Source: Planctomycetota bacterium
GTDB taxonomy: Bacteria; Planctomycetota; Phycisphaerae; Phycisphaerales; Phycisphaeraceae
NCBI GenBank assembly: GCA_029267795.1
Contig: JAJUHR010000006.1
Coordinates: 1-16,836 of the forward strand
Length of the DNA stretch: 16,836 nt
Direction: 5' to 3'
This document shows positions 1 through 6,875 of the stretch, piece after piece; within the stretch, counting starts at the first letter, position 1, and every line of letters starts with the position of its first letter. The position numbers were made by a program, and so were the translations under genes. The notes beneath the pieces are model-generated. The model was not told the DNA's origin and did not search any database. It saw only the letters and a program-made list of their open reading frames with translations.

Positions 1-42
1 ACTACCGACGACGACGACCGTGCCATGCCACAGTGCCCCGGG

Positions 43-1422
43 CTACCGCTGGTAGTACCCGACCAGCGCCAGGAATCGGTTCTGATTCAGCACGGGGATC
101 GACAGGCTCTTCGCGTCGCTGATCAGCTTCTGGTAGGTCTCGTATTTGCGCACCTGCGCAAAGTACTCTTCGATTTTCTTAGGATCGATCACTTCCGGCG
201 GCAGAGGCTTCGGCAGCTGAGGCTCCTCCCCAAGCACCAGAAAGTCTGTGTTGTACGTCATCCCCTCGGACAACTTGCCGCCCCACTGCACGATCATCGC
301 CTCGATCCGCCGCCGGTCTGTCGAGCTGGGTTGGCCGGTGTGGTCGATGTCGAACTCGCCAAACACGTAAAACCGCGGCGTGGCGTGGGGATCGTAGACC
401 AGGTTCGCGACCAGGTCCCCCTCGTTGAGCGCAACGCCCCGCGGCAACCGCACGACCCGGGCCGTCGCGGTCGAATCCGACAGGTCGAACACCTCCACCG
501 TCGCCTTGCCCCGCAGTTCGCCTAGCTGATCCACCTGCACGCCCGTACGCCGGTCGAATACCTCGAACGTCATGCCCAGCAGGACGCGGTCAAGCCGCCC
601 CCGGTTCAGGTACACCACCCCCTCTTCCGGGAGCACCGCCGAGATCACCCCATCGCTGTCGCGCGTCGTGTCGGCGCCCACCGCCCGGCCGGTCGAAGCC
701 GCCAACTGCCGCCGCAGCTCCTCCAACTGCTGAGTCTTCACCGCCAGCTCCTGGTCCTTTTGATCGATCAAGTCCTGCATCTGCCGGGCAGACTCCGTGG
801 CACGCTCCTGCGCCACGCGCACCTCCCGCAGCAGCTCCTGCCTCTGCTTGTCCACCTGCGCCTGGTACTGGGCCATGTTCTCTTGCATCGACGCCAAGTC
901 GGCCTTGAGCTGGTCCACCGCCTGTTGGTAGGCCTGTGCCTGCGTGCCGACCATCGCCTCGGAGCCCGCCATGCGCTTCTGCAACTCCTGCAGCTTCACC
1001 TGGGTCTGGGCCGCCAGATGTTCCGCGGCGCTGAGCTCGGCTTGCAGCCGCCGGACCTCCCCCAGCAGGTTCTGCCCGGTGCCCACGCCCAGCGTTTCCA
1101 TCTCCTTGCGGATCGATTCCGTCGTCGCTTTGGGTGAGGCGTTGATCAGAGACTTGAGCTCTTCAGCCTCCGCGATCAGCCCGCCCACCACCGACCCCGC
1201 CTCGGTACCGAGCCGCGATGCCACTTCCGGCTGGTTCATCTCGCTGGGTTTGACCAGCTGCGCTAGACGCTGCGTCGCTTGCTTGGCCTCGACCTGCGCC
1301 GCCGTGACCTGCGTCTTGAACACCACCGCCAGGATCGCGGCGAACACGAACAAGATCACAAAGATCACCAGCGCCGCGGCGTACGATGAGGAACCGGAAC
1401 CGCCTCGACCTCGTGCTGCCAT
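43..1422 (-). CDS. Membrane-anchored coiled-coil protein with BRCT-like C-terminal domain
   Basis: The protein has 459 residues. After a Gly/Arg/Ser-rich start there is one transmembrane helix (about residues 14-36, with a VIFVILFVFAAILAVVF core). A long Gln/Glu/Lys-rich coiled coil follows (about 120-242), then a beta-rich segment (about 257-343, containing GVVYLNRGRLDRVLLGMTFE). The C-terminal 114 residues read like a BRCT domain: a FYVFGEF first strand, WGGK at 380-383 (the GG turn), TDFLVLGE at 392-399, and SIPVLNQNRFLALVGY at the end, as in the BRCT of NAD-dependent DNA ligases. The start is supported by GAAGGAG about 10 bases upstream of ATG; the stop is TAG. Known family: BRCT domains bind phosphopeptides or DNA ends. 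Inferred: an anchored scaffold, probably with the coiled coil and BRCT-like domain on one side of the membrane. Function is unknown. The gene call is very secure; the BRCT assignment is moderate because a long loop (about 400-435) separates its halves. Confidence 0.9.
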   Translation of the reverse strand: MAARGRGGSGSSSYAAALVIFVILFVFAAILAVVFKTQVTAAQVEAKQATQRLAQLVKPSEMNQPEVASRLGTEAGSVVGGLIAEAEELKSLINASPKATTESIRKEMETLGVGTGQNLLGEVRRLQAELSAAEHLAAQTQVKLQELQKRMAGSEAMVGTQAQAYQQAVDQLKADLASMQENMAQYQAQVDKQRQELLREVRVAQERATESARQMQDLIDQKDQELAVKTQQLEELRRQLAASTGRAVGADTTRDSDGVISAVLPEEGVVYLNRGRLDRVLLGMTFEVFDRRTGVQVDQLGELRGKATVEVFDLSDSTATARVVRLPRGVALNEGDLVANLVYDPHATPRFYVFGEFDIDHTGQPSSTDRRRIEAMIVQWGGKLSEGMTYNTDFLVLGEEPQLPKPLPPEVIDPKKIEEYFAQVRKYETYQKLISDAKSLSIPVLNQNRFLALVGYYQR

Positions 1423-1550
1423 AGGTTCGATCGCTCCTTCGATCAGAGATCGCCGATTGGGCCTTGCCTTGTGTCAGGGCGCTAACGCCTCAAGGATAGC
1501 GCCACAAGTGTCGTCGCTGGCCCCGTCTGGGTCAAGCCCACGGATCACCC

Positions 1551-1570
1551 GAGCGTTTTTCGTTCAGACG
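1551..1570 (+). repeat. Copy of the GCGTTTTTCGTT box
   Basis: The sequence GAGCGTTTTTCGTTCAGACG matches the end of the 150-bp hairpin element at 14505-14654 over its first 13 or so bases, then diverges. It lies in an intergenic gap, as do the other copies at 3274, 6817, 14241 and 14505. No matching right arm was found nearby, so it looks like a remnant or a single-ended copy. Confidence 0.55.
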
Positions 1571-1591
1571 CAACGTCCTCGGTTTCATAGA

Positions 1592-1608
1592 GCGGGTCAT
1601 CGACCCGC
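1592..1608. repeat. Mini-hairpin of the GTAGG-palindrome type
   Basis: GCGGGTC, loop ATC, GACCCGC form a perfect 7-bp stem. It resembles the intergenic mini-hairpins at 6880-6966 and 14390 in length and G+C stem, but lacks a clear GTAGG leader (here CATAGA). It could pair in RNA from either strand. Confidence 0.5.
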
Positions 1609-1633
1609 CCGAGCACCACGCCGCCCAGCCCCC

Positions 1634-2095
1634 TTATCGGACTTCCACGGCCATCTCCAACTCCACCGCCGCCCCCAGCGGCAGCGCGTTGACCCCCACC
1701 GCCGCCCGCGCATGCCGACCGGCTTCCCCAAACACCTCCACGAGCAGGTCGCTCGCCCCGTTCGCCACCCGTGACTGCTCCGTGAACCCATCGTCCGAGG
1801 CGACGAACACCCCCAGCCGCACCACACGCACAAACCTCGACCATTCGCCGTCCAACGCGCGATCGATGATCGCCAACGCGTTCAGCACGCAGATGCGGGC
1901 AGCGGCCTGCGCCGCGTCCAAAGTCATAGACGATGGCACCGTCCCCGCCCCCGTCAGTTTCCCGTCCTTCAGCGGCAACTGTCCGCTCACGAAGATCAGA
2001 TTCCCGCTGCGGACCGCCGCCACGTACGACGCCACCGGCTGGGGCGCCGCCGGCAGCCACAAACCTAGCGAGGCTAGCTTCGCCCTAAGATCCAT
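1634..2095 (-). CDS. RidA/YjgF/YER057c/UK114-family protein
   Basis: The protein has 153 residues. RidA-family proteins form trimers; the archetype hydrolyses reactive enamine/imine intermediates from PLP enzymes. The sequence fits the long 'YjgF-like' subgroup: LPAAPQPVASYVAAVRSGNL near the N-terminus, FVSGQLP (35-41), and HARAAVGVNALPLGAAVELE near the C-terminus. The Arg of HARAA (Arg130) lies where RidA enzymes carry the substrate-binding arginine. The ATG at 2095 is chosen because GGAG sits about 8 bases upstream and homology begins right after it; upstream codons in the same frame are Arg/Gly-rich and look non-coding. It lies 62 bases downstream of the dipeptidase on the same strand, so co-transcription is likely. 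Subgroup function (deaminase or another role) cannot be settled from sequence. Confidence 0.92.
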   Translation of the reverse strand: MDLRAKLASLGLWLPAAPQPVASYVAAVRSGNLIFVSGQLPLKDGKLTGAGTVPSSMTLDAAQAAARICVLNALAIIDRALDGEWSRFVRVVRLGVFVASDDGFTEQSRVANGASDLLVEVFGEAGRHARAAVGVNALPLGAAVELEMAVEVR

Positions 2096-2157
2096 CGGCG
2101 TTTCTCCGGCTCTGACCCGACTCCCCACCCCTAGCCCGTCACGACCAACCCCACACG

Positions 2158-3255
2158 TCACGCCCCAGGCAGCCCGCGTCGCAGCAGGTTCAGCCAATTT
2201 TCGTGGAAGATCGCAGCGAGATCATCCCGGCTGTACCCTCGCGAGGCCAGGATCGGCTCCAGCGCCTGCAGGTCGGCGATGGTGTCCAGATCGCGCGGGC
2301 ATCGGTCGGCCCCGAAGCCGCCGTCCAGGTCGCTGCCGATCGCCGCGTGCCGCGCGCTGCCGGCCAACTGGCACACATGGTCGATGTGGTACGCCACGGT
2401 TTCCAGCGAAATCCCCTCGCGCGCCGGCTCCCCTGGACGCGCCGCCTGCAACATCGACACCTCCACCGCGATGCCGATCACCCCCTCCCGTTCGATGATG
2501 CGATTCAGCTGCTCGTCGCTGAGCTGGCGTGGCCCCGGGGCCAACGCGCGGCAATTGCTGTGGCTCGCAAAGACCCGCCCGGAAAATTGGTCCACAGCGT
2601 CAAAGAACGCCGGGTCGCTCAAATGCGTCAGGTCCAGCATGATCCCCAGCTTCTCCATTTCTTTCAGCAGTTGACGCCCCCGCGCCGTCACCCCGCCGAC
2701 CTCCATCGCCCCAGCCGAGGGCGTGCCCCACGCGTAAACCCCCGGCCCGTAATGCGCCAGGCTCAACGCCCGCAGCCCCTGGCTCCACCAATACCCCAGG
2801 TGCTCCGGCCCAAGGATCGGGTCAGCGCCTTCCATAAAAAGCACCAACCCGATGGGAGGCTGCCCCGCCGCCGTGTTCAGCCACGCCGACCACACCTCCT
2901 TCAGCGCCGCAGCGTCGCGGACCAACCGCACGTGGCCCTGCCGCTCCAGCCACCGGTAGTACGCCAACTGCCCTTCGGAAATGGCCGCGGCGATCCGCTC
3001 ACTGCCGTGGTCGATGTCGGTCCGCTCGGGCGTCTGCGCCCGCACCAGCGACGGCTTGGCCCGCGCCAGCAACGTCGCGAAACACATCGCCACCCCGCCC
3101 CGACGCATCTCCGGCAAGCACGTCGTGGCACGCCCACGCCCAGGCCCGGACATCGCCCCCTCCTGGCGACGCAGCTCCGCAATCGTCAGCGTCTGGTCGC
3201 GGTCGTACGCCAGCGCGTTCCACGCCAAATCCAGGTGGCCGTCAAAGGTCAGCAT
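2158..3255 (-). CDS. M19-family membrane dipeptidase (renal dipeptidase-like)
   Basis: The protein has 365 residues, normal for peptidase family M19, zinc enzymes of the amidohydrolase fold that cleave dipeptides. All expected metal and catalytic positions are visible: HLD (His7, Asp9), the bridging glutamate in FMEGAD (Glu142), His211 in LDLTHLSD, His232 in ASHSNCRAL, and Asp309 in GSDLDGG. No signal peptide is seen, so despite the family name this copy is probably cytoplasmic. The ATG at 3255 was chosen over a TTG at 3264 because DGHLD begins immediately after it; neither has a strong Shine-Dalgarno. It is followed on the same strand by the RidA-family gene after 62 bases. The gap upstream is filled by an intergenic repeat. 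Substrate is not predictable; D-amino-acid or cell-wall dipeptides are possible. Confidence 0.95.
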   Translation of the reverse strand: MLTFDGHLDLAWNALAYDRDQTLTIAELRRQEGAMSGPGRGRATTCLPEMRRGGVAMCFATLLARAKPSLVRAQTPERTDIDHGSERIAAAISEGQLAYYRWLERQGHVRLVRDAAALKEVWSAWLNTAAGQPPIGLVLFMEGADPILGPEHLGYWWSQGLRALSLAHYGPGVYAWGTPSAGAMEVGGVTARGRQLLKEMEKLGIMLDLTHLSDPAFFDAVDQFSGRVFASHSNCRALAPGPRQLSDEQLNRIIEREGVIGIAVEVSMLQAARPGEPAREGISLETVAYHIDHVCQLAGSARHAAIGSDLDGGFGADRCPRDLDTIADLQALEPILASRGYSRDDLAAIFHENWLNLLRRGLPGA

Positions 3256-3273
3256 CCGCACCAACGAGCTTAC

Positions 3274-3348
3274 AACGTTTTTCGTTTGGGTGTAGCGTCC
3301 CTCGGATAGGTGGCTGGGGCCCAGCGTGGCGATGCCCCGGCTTTGGCC
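3274..3348 (+). repeat. Composite intergenic repeat: box plus CTGGGGC...GCCCCGG core
   Basis: AACGTTTTTCGTTTGGGTGT at 3274 is the best single match to the ends of the 150-bp element at 14505-14654. About 15 bases later comes GGTGGCTGGGGCCCAGCG with GATGCCCCGG, the same core found at 6847, 9007, 14281 and 14543. CTGGGGC (3314-3320) pairs with GCCCCGG (3334-3340) with one mismatch. The unit nearly fills the gap between miaB (ending 3358) and the dipeptidase start (3255), so it must overlap whatever signals control the dipeptidase. Confidence 0.65.
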
Positions 3349-3357
3349 CCCGCGCTG

Positions 3358-4989
3358 CTACGCCGACACCGGTTCGTGCACCAACCGCCCAAACAATGTC
3401 AGTGGCATCGAACGCTCGATCTGGACCTCCACGATCGTGCCCACCAGCCGCGGGTCGCCATCAAACACAACGATCAAGTCCCCATCCGTTCGCCCAACCA
3501 GTTGCGTCCGGGTCGTCTCGGGGTTTCCAGGGGCCTTTCCGGAGGCCATTGGGAGGGCTCCCCGGGTTCTTCCGGGGCTTCCGGGGGCGGGGCTTCCGGG
3601 GTCCCAACCCAAGGTGACCGCTCCACCTGCCGCCGGGCTTTCACGTGCCGATTTCTCGCTGATCGACTCCACAAACACCCGCGCGGTTTTCCCCACAAAC
3701 TCTCGGTGCACCTCGGCGCTGACTTGCGACTGAACCTTCAGTAAGTCATGGTTTCGCAGCCGCTTGACCTCCTCGGGCACGTCGTCGGCCAATCGCTCCG
3801 CCGCGGTCCCAGGCCGGGACGAATACTTGAAAATGAAACAATTCTTGAACCGCGCCCGCCGCAGCAACTCACACGTGGCCCGATGGTCCTCTTCAGTCTC
3901 GGTGGGGAACCCGCAAATCACGTCGCTGGCGACCTGCACATCCGGCAGCATCACGCGCGCCCGGCTCAGCAGGCCCTCGTATTCCCCCACGCTGTACCCG
4001 CGGTTCATCAGCTTCAGAACCCGGTCGCTGCCCGACTGCACCGGCAGATGTAAGTACCGGCAGACCCGCGGGTGCTCCGCCATCACTTCAAGAACGTCAT
4101 CACCAAAGTCCCGTGGGTAGCTGGTCACGAACCGCAACCGCTGCACCCCGGGCACCTCCTCGTGCACCCGCGCCAGCAGCCGCGCGAACGTCGTCACCCG
4201 TCGGTTGGCTCTTGGGGTCCTCAACCCGACGACTCCGCCGACCTGCGGCTGGGCAACACCCCCGACCGTCACCGCCGCCCCGTGGTCATACTGGTAGTGA
4301 TTGACGGTCTGGCCCAGCAGCGTGATCTCCACCACCCCAGCGTCCACCAGCCGCTTGCATTCCTCCACAATGGAATCCGGCGGGCGGTGCACCTCCGCCC
4401 CGCGGGTGTATGGCACCACGCAAAACGAACAAAACTTGTTGCAGCCACGAGTGATACGCACGTACGCCGACCCGCGAAACTCCTCCGGTGAAAAGCTCCG
4501 CGATAGGTCCAGCATCTCCAGCCGGTCCTCGGCCGCCGCCAGCGTTTGCGACCGCCGGTGCGTGTTGGCCTGCAGCGCGTGCCGCACGCCCCCCATCCCG
4601 CCGCGGTCCGCCAGTTGGGTCTTCAGCACGTTGTCGATCAGCAGGGGGATCTTGTCCAGCTCGCCCGGGCCGCAGAGCACATCAACCTGCGGGAACCGCC
4701 GTGCCATATCCAGTCCGTCTCGCTCCGCCATGCACCCGATCACCCCGACGATCACCTCGGGGCGCTCACGCTTGTGTAGGGCCAGCTCACCCAGCCGGCT
4801 GTACACCTTGTTCTCAGCGTGCTCCCGCACCGAACACGTGTTGTAAAGCACCACGTCAGCCGTCTTCCAGTCGTCGACGAACCGGTACCCCAATGCCTGC
4901 AGCTGCCCTCGCACCAGTTGCGAGTCCAGCACGTTCATCTGGCAGCCGAAGGTTTCCAGATGCACACTGCACCCGCGTGAGGATCGCAT
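3358..4989 (-). CDS. miaB: tRNA-2-methylthio-N6-dimethylallyladenosine synthase MiaB
   Basis: The protein has 543 residues. It is a radical-SAM methylthiotransferase that adds the 2-methylthio group to i6A37 of tRNAs reading UNN codons. Domains in order: the N-terminal UPF0004 domain with first-cluster cysteines Cys16 (FGCQMN), Cys52 (YNTCSVREHAENK) and Cys86 (IGCMAE); the radical-SAM domain with RGCNKFCSFCVVPYTRG (Cys183, 187, 190); and a C-terminal TRAM domain ending TLFGRLV. Two stretches exceed the usual length (E. coli MiaB has about 475 residues): about 236-265, and a Pro/Gly/Ser-rich piece at about 449-495 inside TRAM. The ATG at 4989 is preferred because AAGG lies 7 bases upstream and homology starts a few residues later; in-frame ATGs at 5010, 5013 and 5058 are possible. 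The reading frame is intact. Confidence 0.96.
   Translation of the reverse strand: MRSSRGCSVHLETFGCQMNVLDSQLVRGQLQALGYRFVDDWKTADVVLYNTCSVREHAENKVYSRLGELALHKRERPEVIVGVIGCMAERDGLDMARRFPQVDVLCGPGELDKIPLLIDNVLKTQLADRGGMGGVRHALQANTHRRSQTLAAAEDRLEMLDLSRSFSPEEFRGSAYVRITRGCNKFCSFCVVPYTRGAEVHRPPDSIVEECKRLVDAGVVEITLLGQTVNHYQYDHGAAVTVGGVAQPQVGGVVGLRTPRANRRVTTFARLLARVHEEVPGVQRLRFVTSYPRDFGDDVLEVMAEHPRVCRYLHLPVQSGSDRVLKLMNRGYSVGEYEGLLSRARVMLPDVQVASDVICGFPTETEEDHRATCELLRRARFKNCFIFKYSSRPGTAAERLADDVPEEVKRLRNHDLLKVQSQVSAEVHREFVGKTARVFVESISEKSARESPAAGGAVTLGWDPGSPAPGSPGRTRGALPMASGKAPGNPETTRTQLVGRTDGDLIVVFDGDPRLVGTIVEVQIERSMPLTLFGRLVHEPVSA
3505..3645 (-). repeat. In-frame GC-rich insert in the miaB TRAM domain
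   Basis: This part of miaB encodes a Pro/Gly/Ser/Ala-rich run (containing PGSPAPGSPG) between ESISEKSARES and QLVGRTDGD, where MiaB homologues normally have a short loop. On the plus strand CTTCCGGGG occurs three times (3569, 3578, 3593), the first two in tandem, next to GC-rich palindromic bits such as GGCCTTTCCGGAGGCC. The frame is kept. It looks like a small repeat expansion or a repeat-derived insertion into a tolerant loop; the boundaries are approximate. Confidence 0.55.
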
Positions 4990-5158
4990 CACATTACCTT
5001 GCTGTAGCATCATTCGTGAGCCTAACGATCCCTCGCCACCCGGCAAGAACTCCCCCATTTGCCCTGGGCCTTAAGCCTATCTTGGCAAAGCGATTATTCT
5101 ACGTCGCCCTCCTGCAGCACAAACCACCATGCCCGCCACAGCACCAGGATTATCGATC

Positions 5159-5186
5159 TTGGCCCACCCGTGACGATAACTATGAT
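5159..5186 (+). promoter_or_regulatory. Possible sigma-70-like promoter, perhaps leaderless
   Basis: TTGGCC (5159-5164, four of six to TTGACA) and TATGAT (5181-5186, five of six to TATAAT) are separated by 16 bases. The ATG at 5195 lies only 8 bases beyond the -10 box, which would place transcription start at or next to the start codon, and no strong Shine-Dalgarno is present. This is a pattern match only. Confidence 0.3.
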
Positions 5187-5194
5187 CCGGAACC

Positions 5195-5896
5195 ATGAAA
5201 CAGCACCTGGTTCAATCCCTCGCTCGTTTGGCCCCCGTAGGCCGGGGTTGGATGCTGCTCTTGGCCGGGATGGTGCTACTAGGCTCTGGGCTCGTCGTCC
5301 AAACGTGGTCCGAGTGCCGAGAACTGGACTGGTACCACCGACTGATGCTCATTCAGGAGAGGCAGCTGACCAGGCAAGAGGAAAAATACCGCGGCTTCCA
5401 CGACGCCTTGGCCTCCGCCGATCCGGTCCTGATCGAACGGCTGGCGTACCAGGTGCTACACCTAAAGCCCGTGGGCGTGGCGATCATCCCGACTCCCGCC
5501 CCAAGCCCGTTCGCTTACCCCCCAAGTTGGTCCGTCACCGCTGCCGACGCTGAACCCCAACCGTCCCAGCGGGCCGACTCGATCGAAGATTGGCTCTACG
5601 TCCCGGTGCCCCAGTTAAGGGTCGACTATCCACGCCCTCAACCGGTCCGTTCGGCCCTGGTGCGGATGAGTACCGGCACCAAGCGCCTCGGGGTGATCCT
5701 CGTCGGAGCGATCTGCATCGGCCTGGGACTGTTGCCGGCTAGCGCCTCAGGCTCGCAACCACACCCCAACCAGGAAAATTCGACCCCTTCGGAATCCGAT
5801 CGCGCCCCGACCGGCCTTACCACAGACCAACACACCCCTTCCCACCCCGCCACCGGTTGCCCAGCCCCCGGCAACGACACCTCGGTCGCTGCCTAA
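5195..5896 (+). CDS. Two-helix membrane protein of unknown function
   Basis: The protein has 233 residues and I do not recognise a family. A hydrophobic helix spans about residues 18-37 (WMLLLAGMVLLGSGLVVQTW). A charged, possibly helical segment follows (RLMLIQERQLTRQEEKYRGF, about 49-68), a FtsB-like arrangement in which a short coiled coil abuts the membrane; this resemblance is only structural. A Pro-rich middle part (98-155, with IEDWLYVPVPQLRVDYP) leads to a second hydrophobic helix (about 164-182, RLGVILVGAICIGLGLLPAS) and a Ser/Thr/Pro-rich hydrophilic tail. Both ends probably face the same side. It diverges from miaB and converges on the rhodanese-like gene: the TAA at 5894-5896 directly abuts that gene's stop. 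High GC at third codon positions supports a real gene. Confidence 0.75.
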   Translation: MKQHLVQSLARLAPVGRGWMLLLAGMVLLGSGLVVQTWSECRELDWYHRLMLIQERQLTRQEEKYRGFHDALASADPVLIERLAYQVLHLKPVGVAIIPTPAPSPFAYPPSWSVTAADAEPQPSQRADSIEDWLYVPVPQLRVDYPRPQPVRSALVRMSTGTKRLGVILVGAICIGLGLLPASASGSQPHPNQENSTPSESDRAPTGLTTDQHTPSHPATGCPAPGNDTSVAA

Positions 5897-6364
5897 CTAG
5901 TTCACCGGCCCAGCCGCACCGGGATCCGACCCTGCGCCAGCAGCGCCGCTGTTGTGCGACTTCCATTCCGCGTACCCCCCGCGGTACACATACACGTTCG
6001 TGAAGCCCAGCGACAGCAACCGCTTCCCCGCCGCCGGGGCTAGGTCATCCGTCCAGGTGTTGGCGTAAACAACGATCCGTTCGGCTTGATTCAGCGTTTT
6101 GTTGCCGCGGACCATCTCCGGCAGGGTCATATGGACCGCCCCCGGGATGTGGCCCTGGCTGAACTGGCCGGGCGAGCGCACGTCGATCAACAACGTCGGT
6201 TTCTTCCCCGCCTCCCTCGTGGCCAATATCTCAGAGAGTTGCTCATAAGTGACGTAACGTAAATCCTTATCGCTCACCTTCGAGGCCGCGTCGCAGCCCG
6301 CCAACCCCAGCGAGCACGCCAACACCACCTTAAGCCACCCGATCACCAACCCCGATTGCTTCAT
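5897..6364 (-). CDS. Rhodanese-like lipoprotein lacking the catalytic cysteine
   Basis: The protein has 155 residues. The N-terminus is a lipoprotein signal: KQSGLVIGWLKVVLACSLG followed by the lipobox LAGC, with lipidated Cys24. The rest is one rhodanese domain: TYEQLSEIL, then LLIDVRSPGQFSQGHIPGAVHM (the DVR...GHIPGA signature), then RIVVYANTWTDD, then GFTNVYVYRGGYAEW. In active rhodaneses a cysteine follows the VVY strand; here that position is Ala101 and no cysteine occurs in the mature domain beyond the lipidated one. Sulfur transfer by the normal mechanism is therefore unlikely, and a binding or structural role in the envelope is inferred. The ATG at 6364 was chosen for the signal peptide and a GGAGG about 11 bases upstream. 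Its TAG abuts the stop of the convergent neighbour. Confidence 0.92.
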   Translation of the reverse strand: MKQSGLVIGWLKVVLACSLGLAGCDAASKVSDKDLRYVTYEQLSEILATREAGKKPTLLIDVRSPGQFSQGHIPGAVHMTLPEMVRGNKTLNQAERIVVYANTWTDDLAPAAGKRLLSLGFTNVYVYRGGYAEWKSHNSGAAGAGSDPGAAGPVN

Positions 6365-6588
6365 GGTTCGCAAGTCCTCCGCTAAACGCCTCTCCTGCCG
6401 CCTTTGCCGCCTGTAGGGCCTAAGGCGCGCAGCATCAAGCATAGGGCATTCTCTGGGAGTATGAAAGTTCTCTGGCCGCGCTCGCACATTTCTTCGCCCA
6501 GCCCGTTAAGTCGCCGCGACGCACATCCGAAACTTAGAGTCGGAGGGAGCAGCGAAGCCAACGGGGCGGGTAGGGTGGAAATCTTCCC
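6365..6588. other. Divergent gap between lipoprotein and small gene
   Basis: This 224-base gap separates two diverging starts and should hold the promoters of both. I see the GGAGG ribosome-binding site of the lipoprotein gene at its left end, but no promoter good enough to call and no repeat family member. Confidence 0.4.
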
Positions 6589-6780
6589 ATGCACGGCAGC
6601 GACGCCACGGACGCCGCGGTGGCCAAGCTGATGGCCTGCCTCAAAGCCTCTCGCCGCTGGGCCAACCACCCTTTGGACCAGCGCATCGTTCACCTGCTCA
6701 AGCACGCCGATGAACAAACCCTGCTCAGCATCGCGGTGCACTCATTGCGCCGCATCGCCGAGCTGGACCCCGACAAATAA
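6589..6780 (+). CDS. Small protein, 63 residues, unknown function
   Basis: The frame runs from ATG to TAA and encodes a short, probably all-helical, soluble protein (AVAKLMACLKASRRWANHPL, then QRIVHLLKHADEQTLLSIAV, ending IAELDPDK). Third codon positions are overwhelmingly G or C, as in the neighbouring genes, and composition is balanced, unlike the Arg/Pro-rich shadow frames here. There is no signal peptide, membrane segment or recognised motif; one Cys and three His residues are present. The Shine-Dalgarno is weak (GGTGG about 10 bases upstream). It stands alone, diverging from the lipoprotein gene. A hairpin with a T-run lies about 100 bases downstream. The frame is probably real; its function is unknown. 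Confidence 0.65.
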   Translation: MHGSDATDAAVAKLMACLKASRRWANHPLDQRIVHLLKHADEQTLLSIAVHSLRRIAELDPDK

Positions 6781-6816
6781 CACTCGCTCGATATAGGGCG
6801 ATCCTTCAGCGCTCAT

Positions 6817-6873
6817 GCTTTTTTTGTTCGGGTGTCTCGCTTTTTAATTGGGGTGGCTGGGGCAGAGCGCAGC
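6817..6873 (+). repeat. Degenerate box plus CTGGGGC core
   Basis: GCTTTTTTTGTTCGGGTGTC at 6817 is a diverged copy of the box. It is followed by ATTGGGGTGGCTGGGGCAGA and GCGCAGC (6847-6873), a near copy of the unit inside the 150-bp element at 14541-14568. The core is cut off before its GCCCCGG arm and runs directly into GTAGGG. Confidence 0.6.
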
Positions 6874-6875
6874 CC

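Larger units (their letters stand above)
1423..1633. other. Gap between two minus-strand genes, with repeat remnants
   Basis: This 211-base gap separates the RidA-family gene (ending at 1634) from the coiled-coil gene (starting at 1422). It holds the Shine-Dalgarno region of the coiled-coil gene at its left edge. Further right are a copy of the GCGTTTTTCGTT box at 1551-1570 and a small hairpin at 1592-1608. No convincing open frame with coding character is seen. Confidence 0.6.

Noticed and set aside
1..42. Possible repeat fragment at the left edge (GCCATGCCACAGTGCCCCGG)
   Set aside because: Only a short GTGCCCCGG-like match to the core family; too short and cut by the window edge to call.
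1545..2060. A second minus-strand frame over the RidA-family gene
   Set aside because: Gly/Arg-rich shadow translation; the RidA frame has all family motifs and a ribosome-binding site.
2203..3309. A 368-codon open frame on the plus strand opposite the dipeptidase
   Set aside because: Its product is Arg/Pro/His/Gln-rich with no domain, and it mirrors a clearly identified M19 enzyme. Long antisense frames are common in DNA this rich in G+C.
3358..4989. Frameshift or broken miaB suggested by its low-complexity region
   Set aside because: The frame is open throughout and the TRAM domain resumes correctly after the insert, so this is an in-frame insert, not a pseudogene.
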